This document shows positions 61,192 through 64,000 of a stretch of 64,000 bases of DNA, piece by piece. The notes beneath the pieces are model-generated. The model was not told the origin of the DNA and searched no databases. It worked only from the letters and a program-made list of their open reading frames with translations. The stretch is from Macrococcoides psychrotolerans (lineage in GTDB: Bacteria > Bacillota > Bacilli > Staphylococcales > Staphylococcaceae): NCBI RefSeq assembly GCF_038095555.1, contig NZ_CP124591.1, positions 1,860,001 to 1,924,000 on the forward strand. The letters run 5' to 3'. Within the stretch, counting starts at the first letter, position 1. Each line of letters opens with the position of its first letter. A program made the position numbers and the translations under genes.

Positions 61192-61788
61192 TCAACCTTT
61201 TACACTCTTTAATATATAGTAGCCTTTATCTTTCTTAAGCACTGTGACATTACCAAAAACCTCATCCATCTTTTTCCTCGCTGATGGCATCCCTTGTTTC
61301 TTTTGTATTACAACATATAGTGCACCTCGATGTTCTAATATGTTATAACTATCTGAAAGAATGCGATGTACAACATCTTTACCCGCACGAATAGGCGGGT
61401 TTGTAATAACTGCATCAAACTGTTCAGTTACTTCATTTAAACCATCGCTTTTATAAATCATGGCGTTATTAATTTTGTTTGTCACGGCGTTTCTTTCTGA
61501 TAAAGCTAACGCACGCGTATTCACATCCACCATATGTACTGTTGATTCTGGGAAATGATTTGCTACCATCAATCCCATCGTACCGTATCCACACCCTACA
61601 TCTAAAATACGTTTAGGTTGTGCATCATCCAAAAATGTTTGTACAAGTAATTTTGATCCGAAATCGACGCCGCCTTTAGAAAACACACCGGCATCGGTCG
61701 TAAGTTTTAAGCTATGACTCCCCATATTAAAATCGATTGTACTTTCATGACTTGCTACCGTTTGTTCTTCACTATAATAATGACTCAC
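61192..61788 (-). CDS. RsmC/YbxB-like class I methyltransferase
   Basis: The 198-residue protein has the MTS-domain layout of 16S rRNA (guanine-N2) methyltransferases: ILDVGCGYGTMGLMVA (motif I), a VDVNTRALALS acidic loop and the catalytic NPPIRAGKDV (NPPx motif). The substrate is likely rRNA or tRNA guanine. It lies between rplL and rpoB, as ybxB does in Bacillus and Staphylococcus. A near-perfect hairpin lies right before its start. Confidence 0.9.
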   Translation of the reverse strand: MSHYYSEEQTVASHESTIDFNMGSHSLKLTTDAGVFSKGGVDFGSKLLVQTFLDDAQPKRILDVGCGYGTMGLMVANHFPESTVHMVDVNTRALALSERNAVTNKINNAMIYKSDGLNEVTEQFDAVITNPPIRAGKDVVHRILSDSYNILEHRGALYVVIQKKQGMPSARKKMDEVFGNVTVLKKDKGYYILKSVKG

Positions 61789-61804
61789 TCTGACACCTCA
61801 CTTA

Positions 61805-61837
61805 TTTCAACTCAGCGCAATGCGCGCTCAGTTGAAA
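61805..61837 (-). repeat. Near-perfect hairpin at the start of the methyltransferase gene
   Basis: TTTCAACTCAGCGC (61805-61818) and GCGCTCAGTTGAAA (61824-61837) form a 14-pair stem with a single mismatch and a five-base loop. It lies 17 bases before the methyltransferase ATG and after the rplL terminator. No T run follows, so it may gate translation or mark a processing site. Confidence 0.55.
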
Positions 61838-61856
61838 TTATACTAATATAAAGCAA

Positions 61857-61886
61857 GAAAAACCCGTTATATACATAACGGGTTTT
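61857..61886 (-). terminator. Terminator of rplJL
   Basis: AAAACCCGTTAT (61859-61870) and ATAACGGGTTTT (61875-61886) form a perfect 12-pair stem; TTTTTC follows on the minus strand. It lies just after the rplL stop. Confidence 0.88.
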
Positions 61887-61900
61887 AAACAAAAGAGAAA

Positions 61901-62266
61901 TTATTTAACTTCTACAGTTGCTCCAGCTTCTTCTAATTTAGCTTTTAATTCTTCAGCTTCGTCTTTAGAAACAGCTTCTTTAACAACTTTAGGAGCGTTG
62001 TCAACTAAGTCTTTAGCGTCTTTTAATCCTAAACCAGTTGCTTCTTTAACAGCTTTAACAACTTTGATTTTTGAAGAACCAGCAGATACTAATTCTACGT
62101 CAAATTCAGTTTTCTCAGCAGCAGCACCTTCGCCACCAGCAGCACCAGCTACAGCTACAGGAGCAGCAGCAGTTACACCAAATTCTTCTTCGATTGCTTT
62201 AACTAAATCGTTTAATTCTAAAACTGACATTTCTTTAATCATTTCGATAATTTTTTCGTTAGACAT
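61901..62266 (-). CDS. rplL: 50S ribosomal protein L7/L12
   Basis: The 121-residue stalk protein has the N-terminal dimerisation helix (NEKIIEMIKEMSVLELNDLV), a flexible Ala/Gly hinge (AAAPVAVAGAAGGEGAA) and the C-terminal factor-binding domain ending EEAGATVEVK. It recruits elongation factors. It follows rplJ by 55 bases and shares its leader. Confidence 0.99.
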   Translation of the reverse strand: MSNEKIIEMIKEMSVLELNDLVKAIEEEFGVTAAAPVAVAGAAGGEGAAAEKTEFDVELVSAGSSKIKVVKAVKEATGLGLKDAKDLVDNAPKVVKEAVSKDEAEELKAKLEEAGATVEVK

Positions 62267-62321
62267 GTTTTATTCCTCCATTTAAATTTTAATTAGTTTT
62301 TATGAAACTTGTTTTAAGAGC

Positions 62322-62840
62322 TTACGCTTCTTCAGCAGCAGTTTCTTCTCCGCCTTGTTGCTCTCCAACCGCTTTAACTGCATATGCGAAGTTGCGGATT
62401 GGTGCTTGTAATACTGAAAGAACCATAGAAATAAGTCCTTCTTTTGATGGTAAAGATGCAATAGCTTTAACATCTTCAGCAGACGTTACAGTTCCTTCGA
62501 TGATACCAGCTTTAATTTCTAACGCTTCGTTTTCTTTAGCGAAATCAGCGATAATTTTAGCTGGAGCAACAACTTCCTCAGTTGAGAATGCGATAGCGTT
62601 TGGACCTGTTAAGAATTCATCAATTCCTTCAATTCCAGCAGCAACAGCAGAACGACGAACTAAAGTGTTTTTATATACTTTGAATTCCACGCCAGCTTCA
62701 CGAAGTTGTTTACGTAGTTCTGTTACTTGCGCAACTGTTAAACCACGGTAGTCAACGATGATTGTTGATACTGAATTTTTTAACTGTTCAGTAATCACGT
62801 CAGCTTTTTGTTGTTTGATTTCGATCGCTTTTGTACTCAT
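62322..62840 (-). CDS. rplJ: 50S ribosomal protein L10
   Basis: The 172-residue protein anchors L7/L12 dimers to 23S rRNA: STIIVDYRGLTVAQVTELR and KNTLVRRSAVAAG are typical. The start is ATG 62840 with GGAGG upstream. A longer frame to 62912 is inside the L10 leader. Translation and transcription are feedback-controlled by the leader below. Confidence 0.99.
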   Translation of the reverse strand: MSTKAIEIKQQKADVITEQLKNSVSTIIVDYRGLTVAQVTELRKQLREAGVEFKVYKNTLVRRSAVAAGIEGIDEFLTGPNAIAFSTEEVVAPAKIIADFAKENEALEIKAGIIEGTVTSAEDVKAIASLPSKEGLISMVLSVLQAPIRNFAYAVKAVGEQQGGEETAAEEA

Positions 62841-62884
62841 TGTGACACCTCCATTAAGATTTTCGTGCTTTTCTAATAAGAGTA

Positions 62885-62990
62885 TTAAAAAAGCACTTTT
62901 CACCCATGGCAAAAAGTGCTTGAAATGTTCAAGTCAAATTTCACCTCGGTAGGATTATTAAGCTTAACGCCCCTACTGTCTTAGGTTATT
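62885..62990 (-). promoter_or_regulatory. Ribosomal protein L10 leader (autogenous attenuator)
   Basis: On the minus strand AGACAGTAGG..., CTTAAT and CCTACCGAGG give the conserved L10 leader kink-turn core. A terminator follows: AAGCACTTTT (62921-62912, as read) with AAAAGTGCTT (62900-62891), plus T-run. Binding of the L10(L12)4 complex to the first structure favours the terminator, the Firmicute type of feedback. Confidence 0.9.
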
Positions 62991-63049
62991 TATAAAATAC
63001 AAATTACACTATATCGTGAAACTTGAATCTTGTCAATTGTTTTTAAAAA

Positions 63050-63745
63050 TTAGTTTCTTACTTCTGATGGGTCGATTTTAATACCAGGGCCCATAGTTGT
63101 TGTTACAGCAACTGTTTTGAAGTAAGTACCTTTAGATGAAGCTGGTTTAGCTTTAGCTAAAACATCTTTAAGTGTGTTAAAGTTTTCAACTAATTTATCA
63201 GCATCAAATGATACTTTACCGATTGCAGCATGAACGATACCAGATTTCTCAGCACGGTATTCTACTTTACCAGCTTTGATTTCTTGAACCGCTTTCGTTA
63301 CATCCATAGTAACTGTTCCAGTTTTAGGGTTTGGCATTAAACCTTTAGGTCCAAGTACACGACCAAGTTTACCAACTTCTCCCATCATATCTGGAGTTGC
63401 AACGATAACATCAAAATCGAACCATCCTTGGTTAATTTTATTGATGTATTCTGAATCACCAACGAAGTCAGCACCTGCTGCTTCAGCTTCTTTTAATTTT
63501 TCACCTTTAGCAAATACTAATACACGTTGAGTTTTACCAGTACCATTTGGAAGTACTACAGCCCCACGGATTTGCTGATCGTTTTTACGCACGTCAATTC
63601 CTAGACGGAATGCAACTTCAACAGATGCATCAAAGTTAACAGTGCTCGTTTCTTTCGCAAGTTTGATTGCTTCTTCTACAGAGTAGAATTTTGTGCTATC
63701 AACTTTTTGAGCGGCTTCTTGATATTTTTTACCTTTTTTAGCCAT
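63050..63745 (-). CDS. rplA: 50S ribosomal protein L1
   Basis: The 231-residue L1-stalk protein has KKGKKYQEAAQKVD at the start, GTGKTQRVLVFAKG, VATPDMMGEVGKLGRVLGPKGLMPNPK and TMGPGIKI at the end. It binds helix 76-78 of 23S rRNA and can act as a repressor of its own mRNA. A leader motif that resembles this rRNA site precedes it. Confidence 0.99.
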   Translation of the reverse strand: MAKKGKKYQEAAQKVDSTKFYSVEEAIKLAKETSTVNFDASVEVAFRLGIDVRKNDQQIRGAVVLPNGTGKTQRVLVFAKGEKLKEAEAAGADFVGDSEYINKINQGWFDFDVIVATPDMMGEVGKLGRVLGPKGLMPNPKTGTVTMDVTKAVQEIKAGKVEYRAEKSGIVHAAIGKVSFDADKLVENFNTLKDVLAKAKPASSKGTYFKTVAVTTTMGPGIKIDPSEVRN

Positions 63746-63764
63746 TGTTCATTTCCTCCTTATA

Positions 63765-63836
63765 GTGGTTTTAGCGGAATTTCCTCCCACGGGCATTGCT
63801 ATATACAATGCAAGAGCAGACGAGTTAACGTCTGCT
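63765..63836 (-). promoter_or_regulatory. Candidate L1-binding leader upstream of rplA
   Basis: On the minus strand the rplK-rplA spacer has hairpins AGCAGACG-ttaact-CGTCTGCT (63836-63815) and GCATTG-tatata-CAATGC-type GCATTGTATATAGCAATGC (63811-63793), then GTGGGAGGAAATTCCGCTAA AACCAC (63790-63765). The last resembles the GUGGGAG/UGAAA...CCAC L1 site of 23S rRNA, with GTGG pairing CCAC. L1 autoregulation of rplA by this site is inference from the resemblance. Confidence 0.5.
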
Positions 63837-63851
63837 TAAATCTTGATTCTA

Positions 63852-64000
63852 TTATTTAATTTCTACACCCATACTACGAGCAGTACCAGCAACAATTCTC
63901 ATTGCCGCTTCTACGCTTGCTGCATTTAAATCTTCCATTTTAGCTTCAGCGATTTCACGTACTTGATCTTCAGTTACTGTAGCAACTTTATTTTTGTTAG
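63852..64000 (-). CDS. rplK: 50S ribosomal protein L11, 3' end
   Basis: The window ends inside this gene. The 49 visible residues (ending GTARSMGVEIK, with KVATVTEDQVREIAEAKMED and NAASVEAAMRIV) are the C-terminal rRNA-binding domain of L11, which binds the GTPase-associated centre of 23S rRNA. The stop TAA is at 63852-63854. It precedes rplA as in other bacteria. Confidence 0.97.
   Translation of the reverse strand, partial: NKNKVATVTEDQVREIAEAKMEDLNAASVEAAMRIVAGTARSMGVEIK

Noticed and set aside
61020..61238. 72-codon plus-strand frame in the rpoB leader
   Set aside because: It overlaps the leader and the end of the methyltransferase gene, has no binding site and is rich in Ile, Leu and His without domain features.
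1..64000. CRISPR arrays, insertion sequences, tRNA or rRNA genes, prophage
   Set aside because: No repeated spacer structure, transposase-like frame, tRNA cloverleaf or rRNA segment was recognised on reading both strands.

Overview
The window is low-GC Firmicutes DNA, almost certainly from the family Staphylococcaceae. Evidence seen: staphylococcal-type rpoB, rpoC, fusA, tuf and hemQ products, a bacillithiol deacetylase (bshB2), an sstABCD-like catechol siderophore importer, and a gene order (rplK-rplA-rplJ-rplL, a methyltransferase, rpoB-rpoC, an L7Ae-like protein, rpsL-rpsG-fusA-tuf, M20 amidohydrolase, kbl, tdh, ilvE, HAD protein, deoxynucleoside kinases, tadA) that matches what I know of staphylococcal chromosomes. 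Several local differences from Staphylococcus aureus (three M20 genes instead of one, a BtuCF pair beside argS, an S-box with no methionine genes behind it) make a relative such as Macrococcus my best guess. The genus is inference only.

Layout. 1-5.5 kb: an intact SAM-I (S-box) riboswitch in front of an unrecognised 88-codon gene, a LysM-CHAP peptidoglycan hydrolase, a hemolysin-III family protein, and four small or unknown genes. 5.5-8 kb: the anaerobic ribonucleotide reductase nrdDG behind a textbook pair of NrdR boxes. 8-11.4 kb: a minus-strand four-gene unit (HAD, beta-helix/bactofilin-like, alpha/beta hydrolase without its nucleophile serine, methyltransferase) and a Nudix hydrolase. 11.4-17.3 kb: BtuC/BtuF-like uptake genes, argS, a DUF1934 protein, YwhD and an HD-domain phosphohydrolase. 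17.4-21 kb: a hydratase, a GNAT protein, then an adjacent ATP-grasp/FemAB-like pair of unknown product. 21-24.2 kb: DUF1450, lipL and pta on the minus strand and hemQ on the plus strand. 24.2-28.1 kb: the Fur-regulated sst operon. 28.2-31.2 kb: two amino-acid permeases facing each other with a 35-residue peptide gene between them. 31.4-36.4 kb: a YwdK/YwdI/ung cluster, pyridoxal kinase, yojF-bshB2, folE2, and a sugar O-acetyltransferase. 36.4-44.7 kb: Cof-type HAD, tadA, two deoxynucleoside kinases, a second HAD, a PTS IIC-like transporter, ilvE, and the threonine-to-glycine pair tdh/kbl. 44.9-48.4 kb: three tandem M20 amidohydrolases. 48.4-64 kb: the str (rpsL-rpsG-fusA-tuf) and rif/rplKAJL-rpoBC clusters, all on the minus strand and with several RNA leader elements.

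The genome is compact: most convergent gene pairs share one bidirectional hairpin terminator, several of which contain the stop codons themselves. No rRNA, tRNA, CRISPR array, insertion sequence or prophage gene was seen. The items most worth a second look are the orphan SAM riboswitch gene, the ATP-grasp/FemAB-like pair, the dead-looking hydrolase, the tandem M20 array, and structured RNA candidates behind pdxK, before fusA, before rpoB and before rplA.
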